From: Diadema setosum
Lineage: Eukaryota > Echinodermata > Echinoidea > Diadematoida > Diadematidae
NCBI GenBank assembly: GCA_033980235.1
Contig: CM067068.1
Span: 36,061,546-36,125,545, forward strand
DNA length: 64,000 bases
Reading direction: 5' to 3'
Positions 13,202-21,135 of the stretch are shown one piece after another. The first letter of the stretch is position 1, and every line of letters begins with the position of its first letter. Made by a program: the position numbers and the translations under genes. The notes under the pieces are model-generated. The model was not told where the DNA came from. It did no database searches and saw nothing but the letters and a program-made list of their open reading frames with translations.

Positions 13202-16200
13202 TTTGCACGACCGAACTACAACAGTTGTATAAGACTTTGCGCGCGAAGCGCGCCGCAAATTGTGAATTTTGACTGGTTTAATGACGTTTTAAAGTCTCGA
13301 GGAAATTTGTATTTTTGTCTGTTGCATGCAATCGCGTTACGGTATTTCATCTAGGAAATAGTAAAAACTCATTTTGCCAGGAAGTTGCAAAGTTTAATTG
13401 TGTTCGAGACTCTGCGCGCGTAGCGCGCCGCAAAATTGAGAATAGTGATTTTCCTGGTGTTGTTTTAACTTTTATTTTTTTCTATTGTATACCCGCGTTA
13501 GCAGGCCTGAAGCCAGGATTTTTAAAGGAAGGGGGGATTGCGTTAATTAACAAAACGGTCCTTTGATACTGTCCCGGGAGGGGTAGCGACAATTAAAAGG
13601 TGGACACCATGCTCATACATGGACTTTCAAAATGGCCCCTAAACGAGTAATGATCATATGATTTTTTCGGGCCTTAAAAACAAGTATTCCTTAAATGTTT
13701 CCAGCACCCTAAAGAAGTACTTCATCATGATTGAACAATATACCATTTTCCCAAATTTCGGCCTTTTTGATACCCTTTGATTATATACACTCGTACATCA
13801 CACTTTCCATCTAATCCGTGAGAAAAAACGACCCCTATTACGCGTTTTCTTTAGCGAGTATGGTCACGGTGTCCACCTTTCAGTTGGAGTTTTCCATCCC
13901 ATTGGATGCTGTTTGGAAGATGAAACATTCACTTTACTATACAGTATATCAGCCGTTGGTATGCGAGTTTGTCAAAAACGAAAATAAATAAGAAAATTTT
14001 TAAAACAAAATGAATTGTAAATGTGAACCATTTGTATTTTGCCTCCTTGTGGTAGGATATTTCCAGCATTTCCGAACTTTCAAATAATCATTTTAGATTT
14101 AATAATATTAAAGGTAGTAGATCCGATTCGCAAACATCTCCAATATCAGTCAAATGTCATATTAACCATCATGCTAAGAAGGTTTTCTTTGTGAAATTTG
14201 GAGGTCAGTGAAATTCAAAAATTAAACATCCGTTAGCCATTGGAAGAAGTTGAGTACAAATTCAGACCTCAGGCTTAGTGCTCAGATGTTTTCCTATTTG
14301 ATTTGATCTGTCTTACTGTGCACACTAAGAAACATACTGGAATGGTTATTTCTTATTTATTAAATTATAGTAGCATATTTGGTTACTAGCTGTCTCTAGG
14401 CATTTTCGAATTTGGGCTGCAAAGAGATCCACTACCTTTAAGTTAGAAGAGAGACAAGTAAATAATGATAAAATAAACAAACAAAAAAAGAATGAGTTTC
14501 TTTTGTAATACTATCTGACAAACTTTTTACTTTACCATTTTACTTCATAGCTCAGCACTTTCCATTCTCTCTCATACCCTCTTACCCATTACATTTATAT
14601 GAAATACAACTAAAATGAGTTTGCGTGCCTGCATAATACTCTTTGGAAATTATAAGTGAAAATGTTCTTAGGTTTTGGCTCACTTTAAAATGAGAACCAA
14701 TGGAACTGTCACAACATGAGAAAGTGTATAAGTAATAATCAACACTACATTTCCGAATTTGGCCTGCAAAGAAATCCGCTACCTGTAAGTTAGAAAAGAG
14801 ATTAGTAAATAATGATAAAATAAACAACAAAAAAGAATGAGTTTCTACCGCCGTATCCAGAACAGAGCCTGAAACGGTCAGTGGCGTATCTAGGGAAAAC
14901 GGCGCCCGGGGCAAGCACGAAAATTGCGCCCCTAATTTCTGAAAAAGTGTTCAACCCCAACCCCATCCCGGTAGGGACTTTAAATAAAGTCCACATGATG
15001 CTTTTTCAAGCACTTAAAAGGGATCTTTTGAGGGTGATTTAAATGTAATGAATTTTGATAGATTTTGGCGAGCGAGCGTAGCGAGCGAGCCGAAAATCTT
15101 TGTATTTCAGCTTACAAAACATGGAATTCTTGTCATTTTTTGCTTACCAAATCTTACAATTCTAATCAAGATATAGTGACGGCCTTATAGATAACGATTT
15201 ATACCAAAAAAAATGAGGACTTTCAAAAATACTCTAAATTAGTACGCGCGAGTGAGCTGAAATTTGTATATGTCCTCGTCATCATCACGTATATTGTTCT
15301 TATCTTTTTTTATATAAATTTTGGCGAGCGAGCGCAGCGAGCGAGCCGAAAATTTTTGTATTTCAGCTTACAAAACATGGAATTCTTGTCATTTTTTGCT
15401 TATTAAATCTCACAATTATAGTGACGACGTAATTGATAACGATTTATACCAACAAAGTGAGGACTTGAAAAAATACTCTAAATTAGTACGAGCGAGTGAG
15501 CCGAAATTTGTATATTTCTGCGTCATCATTACGTTTTTTTCTTATCTTTCTTTGTGTTTTTTTTTTGTGCCCCCCTCCCCCGTATGTTCGAAACTGTTGG
15601 CGTCCTCCTTTGATAAAATCGGCGATCGCTTCAGAACGAATGAAATTGCAGTCGCTGCTCCGTGTAACATTTTTTCCTGCTGAATATAAAATGACATGAG
15701 TGAACACAATAGACATTATCATTTCGTCCGCGTCATCGTCACGTTTTGTTCTTATCTTCTTCTTTTTTTTTATACAAATTTTGGCGAGCGAGCGCAGCGA
15801 GCGAGCCGAATATTTTTGTATTTCAGTTTACAAATCTATCACAATCGGTCACACCCTCTCGTTATCAACGTCAAAGTTGTAATGGATAATCAATGTCATC
15901 CATGAATCGCACGTACTCGGGCGGCCAGTGGAAAAAAAAAAAAAACACCGGTCACACGCGCCAAGGGCCATGGCATGCAGTGCCAATATAATAATAGCTC
16001 GCACAGATCAATACATAACATTTGTGTTTGTGTGCATGGGGACAATCCGATGCTTCATACAACAAAAGGGTTTCGTACAATTATTTTTAACATTGTTAAA
16101 CGTACTCTTCCACATTTACGTAGCATATAATGTGTCTTCATATTTATTTGGATTGTTATCTTGAGAATTGCTAAAAACCGTTATTATGAAAAAGTGGACC

Positions 16201-16811
16201 TTTCAGAATTTGGGGGGGGGGGGGGGGTGCGTACGCACCCGACGCACCCCCCCCCCCCCCCCCCCCTGGCTACGGGCCTGATCAATGTTAGGTATTGATA
16301 GATATCAAAAATATGAACATAAGTTATGATAAAAATATTCCAAGACGAAACCATCTACACTTATGGTTTGTTGAGAAGAAAGTGATTTCTCCTTATATTT
16401 CAGGATTTATTGCGATTTCTTTTTCTTTTATACGGGAGGATGTTTTGAGATACTTATGCGTCAAATGTGATAACTTTTTTTTTTTTAATCGCAGCTGCCA
16501 AAGGTAAACAGGACCTTGAAGACGAAATTGAATTCATGATATTTCCTGCTATTCAAATTTGCCTCCTGCAGATCTGATAATTACCTTCTCCATCTGACTT
16601 CCGTTGGATTGAAAGCGTACTTCATCCCAGATAGGTTCACAGCTTCCGGAATGTACTTGTAGAAGATGGCGTGCCAAGAAACCTTGTCCCGATAGATCTG
16701 GGCTTCTACGGGTTTGTCAAGTCCGACTTTACCATCACTGACCACGTCTACGAAGATCTTCTTCTTGGTTATGTCCTTTAAAGGACGGACATCGACGTGG
16801 TTGATGGGCAT
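93..16811 (-). CDS. Gene 1: DEG/ENaC-family sodium channel subunit (3' partial)
   Basis: Eight coding exons read right to left (16811-16585, 10747-10580, 9118-8960, 7695-7571, 4729-4542, 3698-3554, 1405-1261, 184-93) and join in frame through GT-AG junctions to 416 residues plus one base. The product has a basic cytosolic N-terminus (1-76), TM1 starting at about residue 77, the post-TM1 FPSVAICN motif, a WGICFVFND segment, and the PYGQC, CETEC, CGC and CDCP cysteine blocks of the DEG/ENaC extracellular domain. The exon(s) with TM2 lie beyond the left edge. The family forms trimeric, often amiloride-sensitive cation channels in the plasma membrane. The His of the HG gating motif is Ser here (S61-G62). 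Family assignment is firm; ligand and ion preference are unknown. Confidence 0.9.
515..583. repeat. Poly-A and (TA)n microsatellite
   Basis: Seventeen A followed by about 25 TA units, in gene 1 intron 7. Short open frames here code only for Ile-Tyr repeats and are not genes. Apart from (TTCAA)n at 921-953, the intron (185-1260) shows nothing recognisable. Confidence 0.95.
1261..1405 (-). CDS. Gene 1 exon 7 (CDCP cysteine block)
   Basis: 145 bases (gene 2: 148), entering in phase 1 and leaving in phase 2. The acceptor CTTACCTGAAG precedes 1405; the donor GTTAGT follows 1261. It encodes NYTSEGCDCPMACFSRQY and SVSFSNFPS, the classic C-x-C-P-x-x-C...Y-x-x-S-x-S-x-x-x-P-S pattern of DEG/ENaC channels. 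Confidence 0.93.
2615..2638 (+). repeat. T11-G13 homopolymer junction
   Basis: T-run passing directly into a G-run inside the fold-back element. Confidence 0.95.
3190..3222 (+). repeat. (TTTG)n microsatellite
   Basis: About eight TTTG units following a T-run, inside the fold-back element. Confidence 0.9.
3554..3698 (-). CDS. Gene 1 exon 6 (cysteine-rich thumb region)
   Basis: 145 bases, same as gene 2 exon 6, entering in phase 0 and leaving in phase 1. The acceptor GATTTCCAG precedes 3698; the donor GTGAGT follows 3554. It encodes VNNLEEPYGQC, HFTNYSYIACETEC and IGQCGCKTLAM, matching the family pattern P-x-G-x-C...YS-x-x-x-C-x-x-x-C...C-G-C that forms the disulfide-bonded thumb. Confidence 0.95.
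4364..4411. repeat. (TA)n microsatellite
   Basis: About 24 TA units with a single CA interruption, in gene 1 intron 5. The remainder of that intron (3699-4541) shows nothing recognisable. Confidence 0.95.
4542..4729 (-). CDS. Gene 1 exon 5 (extracellular palm region)
   Basis: 188 bases, identical in length to gene 2 exon 5, entering in phase 1 and leaving in phase 0. The acceptor GTTTGGTAAACCAG precedes 4729; the donor GTGATT follows 4542. It encodes the block GLEIFLDAHQAEYFF, AGFKVLLYDRGTEP and SFAIATG; the pattern GxxVxxxxxxxxP is the family's conserved palm strand region. Confidence 0.93.
5459..5733. mobile_element. Palindromic element with tRNA-like core, copy 1
   Basis: Arms of about 37 bases are inverted: ATTGACAAATTGCCCTATAT near 5468 and its near-complement at 5700-5724 (TCGATGTAGGGCAATTTGTC). 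A second inner pair is GTAGCCATGATG/CATCGTGGCTAC and CATGGGCGTGT/AACACGCCCAT, which immediately bracket a tRNA-like sequence. So the whole 275-base unit can fold with a tRNA-like hairpin set at its tip. Confidence 0.75.
5561..5630 (+). repeat. tRNA-like segment in palindromic element, copy 1
   Basis: Contains an A-box-like TCTAGTGGAGATGACG, a perfect B box GGTTCGAATCC with a 5-base T stem (GTAGG/CCTGC) and a 5-base acceptor pairing (CTCGG/TCGAG, one G-T). The anticodon arm pairs CCTG with CAGG around an over-long loop, so I call it tRNA-derived and not a functional tRNA gene. Confidence 0.6.
5897..5915 (+). repeat. T9-G10 homopolymer junction
   Basis: T-run passing directly into a G-run at the inner edge of the fold-back element's right arm. 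Confidence 0.95.
6697..7187. mobile_element. TTAA-type MITE, about 490 bases, copy A
   Basis: Starts TTCAAGGAGACCTCCGGATG and ends in an inverted, diverged match (CGTCTGGAATGTTCC then TTAA). A clearly related copy in the same orientation lies at 30977-31451 in the homologous intron of gene 2. Shared words include GATGATGACATGGCAG and GAAATATGTGAG. No protein recognised; open frames across it are interrupted in the other copy. Confidence 0.75.
7571..7695 (-). CDS. Gene 1 exon 4 (WGICFVFND segment)
   Basis: 125 bases, same length as gene 2 exon 4. The acceptor CTATGTGACTTAG precedes 7695; the donor GTGAAAAC follows 7571. It encodes VKMTDWGICFVFND, a block shared by all three genes (MTDWGVCFVFND in gene 3, ITDWGLCFVFND in gene 2) and equivalent to the G-x-C-x-x-F-N motif of the DEG/ENaC extracellular domain. 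It enters in phase 2 and leaves in phase 1. Confidence 0.93.
7900..8135 (-). mobile_element. tRNA-derived SINE, minus strand
   Basis: On the minus strand the head (about 8130-8050) reads TGGCTCAGTGAGTAGAGC (A box) and GGTTCAAACCC (B box), with a CTGCCCTCAAAATCGGGAGG middle as in tRNA-derived SINEs. The body continues through TTGCTGCTACC and CAACAGTTGGAAAGG to a T-rich tail at about 7850. Located in gene 1 intron 3, next to the LINE remnant, which could be its mobilising partner (inference). Confidence 0.75.
8216..8870 (-). pseudogene. L2/CR1-type LINE remnant: C-terminal reverse transcriptase and 3' tail
   Basis: Minus-strand translation from about 8840 to 8444 carries the hallmark C-terminal part of L2/CR1-like non-LTR reverse transcriptases: NSAARLLT, HITPVL, LHWLPVEKRI, LLVYHVVYSTAPEYL and WGTRSFSHIGP, ending with SLKTSV and a stop. 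One in-frame TAA interrupts the first part and there is no endonuclease or catalytic RT core, so it is a 5'-truncated dead copy. After the coding part come a GCGCTATAAAAG word and an (ATT)n tail (8219-8280), a typical LINE 3' end. It lies antisense to nothing: it shares the orientation of gene 1, in intron 3. Confidence 0.85.
8960..9118 (-). CDS. Gene 1 exon 3 (extracellular domain)
   Basis: 159 bases, one codon shorter than the homologous exons of genes 2 and 3. The acceptor AATCAAACAG precedes 9118; the donor GTAAGG follows 8960. It encodes the start of the extracellular finger/palm region, with the family-shared pattern xxxFLxxW/Y...YRSxLxxxxMTDxY and N-glycosylation sequons NIS, NFS and NET. 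It was found only by matching exon phase and pattern because its open frame is short. Confidence 0.88.
9724..10426. mobile_element. Fold-back element, about 700 bases
   Basis: The left arm (TGCACCTCAAA near 9740, AAAGTCGC, then TTCTGAAAGAGCAG near 9795) is matched in inverted order on the right (CTGCTCTTTCAGAA near 10300, GCGACTTTATG, TTTGAGGTGCA near 10405). The arms are diverged, the loop is unique, and no protein is encoded. It lies in gene 1 intron 2. The rest of the intron (9119-9720) shows nothing I recognise. Confidence 0.7.
10580..10747 (-). CDS. Gene 1 exon 2 (TM1 and FPSVAICN motif)
   Basis: 168 bases, identical in length and phase to exon 2 of genes 2 and 3. The acceptor TTTTTGGCAG precedes 10747; the donor GTATGA follows 10580. 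It encodes the first membrane helix (TIWLLVLLTGVLVLT) and the conserved post-TM1 motif FPSVAICNINAF, which marks the start of the extracellular domain in this family. Confidence 0.93.
10995..11480. mobile_element. Palindromic element with tRNA-like core, copy 2
   Basis: Inverted ends carry the word TGCCCTACATT on the left and GATGTAGGGCAATT on the right. The interior holds a tRNA-like segment on the minus strand (11101-11170). Same family as 5459-5733, but larger and more decayed. A further internal copy of the end word lies near 11297 (ACTATATCGACGTAA). It sits in gene 1 intron 1. Confidence 0.65.
11101..11170 (-). repeat. tRNA-like segment in palindromic element, copy 2
   Basis: Read on the minus strand it has an A-box-like region, a B box GGTTCGAAACC, a perfect 5-base T stem (ACAGG/CCTGT) and a 5-base acceptor pairing (CTCGG/CCGAG). 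The anticodon arm gives only a 4-base stem with an over-long loop, so this is a tRNA-derived head and not a credible functional tRNA. Confidence 0.6.
11797..11817 (+). repeat. T13-G8 homopolymer junction
   Basis: Uninterrupted T-run passing directly into a G-run. One of six such junctions in the window. Confidence 0.95.
12240..12500. repeat. Degenerate fold-back repeat of TTCGTTATTCCGAA type, copy 1
   Basis: Many variants of a TTCG-AATAACGA word occur in both orientations, ending in four tandem TTTTCGGA units (about 12460-12497) and containing a 10-base-plus G-run. The same vocabulary recurs at 40780-41090 in gene 2 intron 3, so it is a dispersed family. No coding content. Confidence 0.6.
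12560..12610. repeat. (CA)n microsatellite
   Basis: About 24 CA units with one TC interruption near the left end, in gene 1 intron 1. Confidence 0.95.
13133..13199. repeat. (CA)n(TA)n microsatellite
   Basis: About 14 CA units run straight into about 19 TA units inside the left part of the composite element. Confidence 0.95.
13590..13886. mobile_element. Nested MITE with AAAGGTGGACACC ends
   Basis: AAAAGGTGGACACC with ATGCTCATA on the left is matched by an inverted copy near 13860-13880 (TATGGTCACGGTGTCCACC). The interior is about 290 bases, AT-rich and without coding potential. It looks like a small non-autonomous DNA element nested in the composite insertion. Confidence 0.6.
14108..14441. 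mobile_element. TTAA-flanked MITE (AGGTAGTRGATC ends)
   Basis: The element is flanked by TTAA at 14108-14111 and 14438-14441. Its inverted ends read AGGTAGTAGATC and GATCCACTACCT. It is about 330 bases with no coding potential. A TTAA target duplication is typical of piggyBac-like insertion, so the family guess rests on the flank only. Confidence 0.65.
14405..14502 (+). repeat. Direct repeat, copy 1 (partner 14753-14848)
   Basis: Roughly 95 bases, including the right end of the TTAA element and the flank rich in AATAATGATAAAATAAAC, are repeated about 350 bases downstream with a few differences. The repeat spans the element boundary, so it is a local duplication after insertion and not a second insertion. 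Confidence 0.75.
14753..14848 (+). repeat. Direct repeat, copy 2 (partner 14405-14502)
   Basis: Second copy of the local duplication. It keeps the element's right end in mutated form (the ACCTTTAAG junction has become ACCTGTAAG) and the same flank. Confidence 0.75.
15050..15890 (+). repeat. Tandem repeat of about 256 bases with GCGAGCGAGCG palindrome
   Basis: Three units begin with TTTTGGCGAGCGAGCG and a mirrored AGCGAGCGAGCC at about 15062, 15318 and 15778. Each is followed by the same TTGTATTTCAG-containing stretch. The first two units are similar along their full 256 bases; the third is separated by an unrelated C/T-rich insert near 15560-15700. Short open frames here are by-products of the repeat. 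Confidence 0.8.
16585..16811 (-). CDS. Gene 1 exon 1 (N-terminus)
   Basis: Encodes residues 1-75 and two bases of R76. The donor GTAATT follows at 16584; the exon ends in phase 2, as do exon 1 of genes 2 and 3. The ATG sits in AAAAATGCC context, also seen at the gene 3 start. The segment YRDKVSW at residues 40-46, followed by FYKYIPEAV, matches gene 3 closely and places the cytosolic pre-TM1 region. Whether an untranslated exon lies further upstream cannot be seen. Confidence 0.88.
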
Positions 16812-18925
16812 TTTTCGTCAGAGACAGACGTCTTTTGATAGCAGCAAATTTAGGAGTTGAAAAAGAAAGTGTTTAAATGATTTTTCCACCATTCTGTCTG
16901 AGTGCAACCAATTAACGTATCCAGTGGACTAAATTGTAATCGAATGAGATAATCTTATTGCCCAAACCAGTATTTAAGTTCTTTCCCACTTTTTTTTTTC
17001 ATTTTGAAAAAAAAAATATATGTATGTAGATCTTCTCTGTGTAAAATGTAACTTCTTATCATTTATTTTTTATCTTCAAGATGGGCAAATGAGAGCAATT
17101 AGAGAACACAGAGAAGGTTTTTAATGTCCCCTGACGATTTGAAGGGAGTTTTCACCAGCTTAACCTGTTGAGGACGAGTCCCGAGTATACTCGGGCAAGT
17201 GTGTATGGAAAATGAGTGTTGTAGCAAATTCAGTCCATCCTCAATGGGTTAACATACGTCCAGCGAATGCCACGATAATTGTGAACATTCCATAGAATAA
17301 AAATCGCATGTTCCGAGAATATTTGATAAAAAACAAACAGAGAGAGAGAGAGGAAGAAACGAAAGTATTCAACATTTACCTGTCAATAGAAAGATTGGAT
17401 AGTCTTCCCGTTACTTTCCTTGTTTCAACGTATTTAGATCCCGCTATATTCCACTGAGTGCCACAGATGAACTGGTACAACGGACGTCTAGGCTTCTACC
17501 AATATCGCTGTTAAAGTGCGATAATTCGAGTCCCAATTCATTTTGACAGCAGTGTGAGCATTTCAGCAAACAAAGCCATGGCATCGACAAGACATTAACT
17601 ATGAAGATACCACAATGAGCAGCGAGTAGTCAACAAGCAGTATCCTTTTAGTCTTGGCTGCACTCACGCTAATTAAACGCCAAGCAACATTCATTAAGAA
17701 CTTCGCTTCGCTTCCCAGAGATGGCTAGGCCAATAATAGACCTACCAACGGGTGAATCTCTTTTCCTATAGACACAATAAACGTTTACGCAACACCTTGA
17801 TTATTTACCTAACATGTCATTAGATACTGTTTCTACTCCGTTCGTCAGCCCCAAATGACCAATATTTACGAAATAAACTGGATGAAATGGATGGGGCAGG
17901 TATATATCCCCTCACCCAATATCAAGCTGTTGCATTTTGATACTTAGAAGTTCATATTCTTAGTGCACAATTTTTTATGTGGCTGGTATATTTGAAAGTT
18001 TTTCTGCAAATAACGTATAAGGTGCGTTGGTCATTTATCGATGAAAAAAACAGTGACCCTTTAAATTCTGGAATTGTTACCTGATTGTCATTCCTTGCTC
18101 AAATCATTTGAAAATTAAGCGCAGTAACCAAAAAAAAAAAAAAAAAGGTGTACTACCGGGGTGTAGGGAAAAGATACCACCCCCTCCCCCAACGCACACA
18201 CACAACAAACAAACACACGAGGAAGCCTTTGCATTTTTAAAATTGCAATTCAACGACCTGGTACACGCTTTAACTCGAATATTTGGAAAATGTTGATTTA
18301 AAAACTAGACAATAAGTTTGGTTATTTTTAAGAAAGAAAGAAAAAGAAAGAGAAAAGAAAACATTCTTCAGAAAATAGAATTCTTCGGTCAATCTTGTTC
18401 AATTGTGCCCTGCTCGCTAGATAAAATTCCATTCCCAAGCACAAAAAAAAAATATAGGACATAGATACACATATTTATAATTCAGAGTGCATTCATTATT
18501 TTACTCATTATGAATACTTTTAGCTGTCATGAACTTTATTTACAACTTGATCATGATTGTACAATGCATCTATGCCAAATACGAGCATAAAACACACCCT
18601 CAGAATGCCCACTGAGGGGGTCTTCCCGACATACTTTGCATAACGTGTCGTTCAGAGCTAAATGGTTTCGACTGTTTGAGTTGTCATGGAGAGATGGATA
18701 AAGAGGAAACTAAAAAAAAAAAGCATGATGGACTTTCACAGATTACGTCATCGTTAGTCCCTAATAGCTGTTTGTCATCGTTTGCTGCGCAATTTATCGT
18801 TGTTGTTTGCTTCTGAAAGCACGTGTTTAATCAAGCACATTTATACGTAAAAACAAATACGTCTAATTTCAATTCAATTTCAGCGGAGAAGACCACATCA
18901 CCTTTGTTTGATTATTAAAATACAT
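16812..18925. other. Upstream region of gene 1, no gene seen
   Basis: AT-rich sequence upstream of the gene 1 start. It holds short A-runs (18130-18147), a GA tract (17338-17353) and one tiny TTAA-flanked element (17160-17252). No convincing TATA box, untranslated exon or coding frame was found. Confidence 0.6.
17160..17252. mobile_element. 93-base TTAA-flanked MITE with CCCGAGTATACTCGGG palindrome
   Basis: TTAA occurs at both edges (17160-17163, 17249-17252). The ends are inverted (CCTGTTGAGGA / TCCTCAATGGG). Near the left end is a perfect 16-base palindrome CCCGAGTATACTCGGG. The unit is too small to code for anything. Confidence 0.7.
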
Positions 18926-18929
18926 GTAC

Positions 18930-19096
18930 GTGCACTTGCTGTACTTTGTTTAGTGTTATGTACCTTGTCCTTCAGTTATGTATACATATTCATTTTCCTT
19001 TACATGTGAAATTTTTATGGAGACTGTTGCAAAGATTTTTATGCCGTAGTGCATGACAATAAACGATCTGAATCTGAATCTGAATCTGAATCTGAA
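18930..19096 (+). mobile_element. LINE-type 3' tail with (GAATCT)n
   Basis: AT-rich sequence ending GACAATAAACGATCT followed by about four CTGAAT units. A short tandem tail after an AATAAA-like word is typical of L2/CR1-family LINE 3' ends. No reverse transcriptase remains. Confidence 0.6.
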
Positions 19097-19149
19097 TTTA
19101 CGGTTATCTTTATGAATAGAGTAAAAAGGGTCATCAAACGGGGGGGGGG

Positions 19150-19307
19150 TGTTTCATCAAGTTAGTCAGCGCTGACAAGTTGTCAGTCTCTGACAATGTC
19201 AGCAAAATCCTTGGTTTTGATTGGTTGAGATGCTCTGGTCACTGACTGTTGCCATAGTGATTGTCAGAGACTGACAACTTGTCAGCGCTGACAGTTTTCA
19301 TGAAACG
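19150..19307. mobile_element. Palindromic MITE, GTCAGCGCTGACAAGTTGTC arms
   Basis: Arms of about 46 bases at 19151-19196 and 19261-19306 are inverted and nearly perfect. They bracket a 64-base loop that contains TTGATTGGTTGAGATG. The outer edges read GTTTCAT/ATGAAAC. A diverged relative lies at 33427-33575. Confidence 0.8.
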
Positions 19308-19489
19308 GTACCCAGGTCAAACAAGAAAGTAATAATTCTTGAGCATTACAAATCACAAGATGTATGCCTTAGTGCATCTAACAACATTAAATGCTTTATG
19401 CCAATCAGATACAACATTGGTTTGAGGTGAAGATGTCTTTCCTCACAATATTTGCACAATTATTGCCCCTCTATAAGAACTTAAGGCAT

Positions 19490-19539
19490 ATTATAGTGAA
19501 ATGCGGGAATTTAAATGCACTGGTTACCTTGGGGAACAG

Positions 19540-19586
<47 letters not shown>

Positions 19587-19915
19587 CAAGATATAACATT
19601 TGATGCATAGTATGTGTAGGTCTGTTGTATCACAAAACATCCTACCATATTACAAGATTTTCGCAATAAAACCTAGATTATAAGGAGTTTTCAGTATTTT
19701 TCACAGTGAACCATAATTGTAGACGGTTAAGTCTGAAGACATTTTTATTATAACTATTGTTCACATTTCGTATATTTAACAATACTTGACATCGATTATA
19801 CGGATTAAAATGTTTACAGTGATTGTTTTTATCCCTAACTCACGTTTTAGAATTATTTCAAAGCACTAATGCTGGGTTTTTGCTTCATCTGCAAATGGTT
19901 ATCTTTAAAGTGTCT
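19490..19915 (+). repeat. Dispersed repeat, copy 1 (partner 42400-42690)
   Basis: Shares long stretches in the same orientation with 42400-42690, including GTTGTATCACAAAACAT, TATCCCTAACTCA and CACTAATGCTGGGTTTTTG. It includes a 38-base T-run at 19543-19580 absent from the other copy. Family unknown; no coding content. Confidence 0.75.
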
Positions 19916-20214
19916 ATTACAAATATTATTCTATTCTTTTTTATTTCATTTCTATCAAACCGTCGGACGATATTTCGTTGTTCCATTGAATCCCACTCTG
20001 TTCAATAAAGTCAGGTCGAACATGTAGCAACGTCACACATTAATCCTTAGTCATTTCCTAAGGTTGGATATGATGCCACAAACAGATGGGTCTATCAATG
20101 GCAGTTATTATTTTGTTTCAAAAGGGCATACAAACAGCTGTTGTTCTATTTTCTGTGATATTTGAACAAGATACTTGAAAAGAAATGAAAGCAAATTCAA
20201 TTGGGTAGAAATTA

Positions 20215-21135
20215 AGAGTGCGCGTCAGTTCGTCATCATACAGCCTAAGAGTCATACTGCCCATGAGTTCGACACCAAGCTAACACGCATGAGTCCTACA
20301 GGGCCCACGAGTGCTACATTAGGCGAAAAAAAAAGGTCTACGAGATCGACACAGTAAGCCCTGTGATGTAGTGTGGGTTTCGTGGACCGTTTTTTTTTTC
20401 CCTAGTGTCGAACTTGTGGGTCTTGTTTGCTTAGTCATGTTAAGGGCTTTTTACACTTGTAAATTTTTGCTTAGCCCGGACCAACGATGGGGCTAAGGGG
20501 GGCCTTAGCCCCACCGTTGGTACGGGACTATCCTTAGCCCACTTTCTGTTTACACTCGTTTTTTGCCAAAGTGGGCTAGCCCCACCGATAGTACGGTACT
20601 ATCTGGCCCTGCAAAATAGCAGGGGTTAGCACCGCAATTGCGGTGCCAAGCAAGTGAGTGTAAACAAAACGAAAAAATAATCCTGGGCTAAGCGACGGAG
20701 ACGAAGTCCGACCCTCACTGACCAATCAGAAACGAGGTAATCAAGTGCTGCCGGTGCGTGCGTGTACGTGTACAGTACACAGCGTAATTATGAATATTCA
20801 TGTGGTTTGGAAAGTACGGGGCTAAGAAATACGAGTGTAAAAAGGTCAGTTTTCTCCTTAGCCCCGGACAAGAGATAGTACGAGACTAATTGACAAGTGT
20901 AAAAAGCTGAAAAGATTGGTATGGGACTAACGATAGTCCTGGGTCAGAGAAAGTCCGGGGTTAAGAAACACAAGTGTAAAAAGCCCTTTAGTGTCGAACT
21001 TGTGGGCCTTGTTTACTTAGTGTCGAACCTTTGGGCTGTATGACTCGTGGCCTTTATGACCCATGAACCTTTTTTTTTTCCAATGTCGAACTCGTGGGCT
21101 GTATGCCCCGTGGGTATAGGTCTCGTGGGATTACC
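20215..21135. mobile_element. Modular fold-back element (TCGAACTCGTGGGC words), copy 1, split by a MITE
   Basis: The left part repeats words such as GAGTCATACTGCCCATGAG and GTTCGACAC; the right part repeats the complement (TGTCGAACTTGTGGGC, CTGTATGACTCGTGG). This makes an inverted repeat built of short degenerate units. The right arm is interrupted by the 545-base MITE at 20443-20987. Two uninterrupted relatives lie at 47755-48175 and 53725-54005. The build resembles foldback transposons with internally repetitive arms (TU type known from sea urchins), by analogy only. Confidence 0.65.
20443..20987. mobile_element. 545-base MITE with TTA target duplication
   Basis: Inverted ends AGGGCTTTTTACACTTG and CAAGTGTAAAAAGCCCT are flanked by TTA on both sides (20440-20442 and 20988-20990), as in PIF/Harbinger insertions (TWA duplication). 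The interior has repeated TTAGCCC and a hairpin GCACCGCAATTGCGGTGC. A second copy lies at 37458-37990. It has inserted into an older fold-back element. No transposase is present. Confidence 0.85.

Larger units (their letters stand above)
13050..16280. mobile_element. 3.2 kb composite element bounded by inverted CAGGCCCGTAGCCAG ends
   Basis: The left end CAGGCCCGTAGCCAG (13050) is followed by a G-run; the right end is its exact complement preceded by a C-run, finishing at 16280. ATCAA lies immediately outside both ends and may be a target-site duplication. The end sequence recurs imperfectly inside at 13501, so the unit may be two insertions. Internal parts include a (CA)n(TA)n tract, two copies of a GCGCG-AGCGCGCCGC palindrome (13239, 13413), a nested MITE, a TTAA element and a 256-base tandem repeat. 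No transposase-like protein is visible, so it is non-autonomous. It makes up most of gene 1 intron 1. Confidence 0.65.

Noticed and set aside
15321..15905. Several open frames of 60-120 codons
   Set aside because: They sit in the 256-base tandem repeat and change frame between units.
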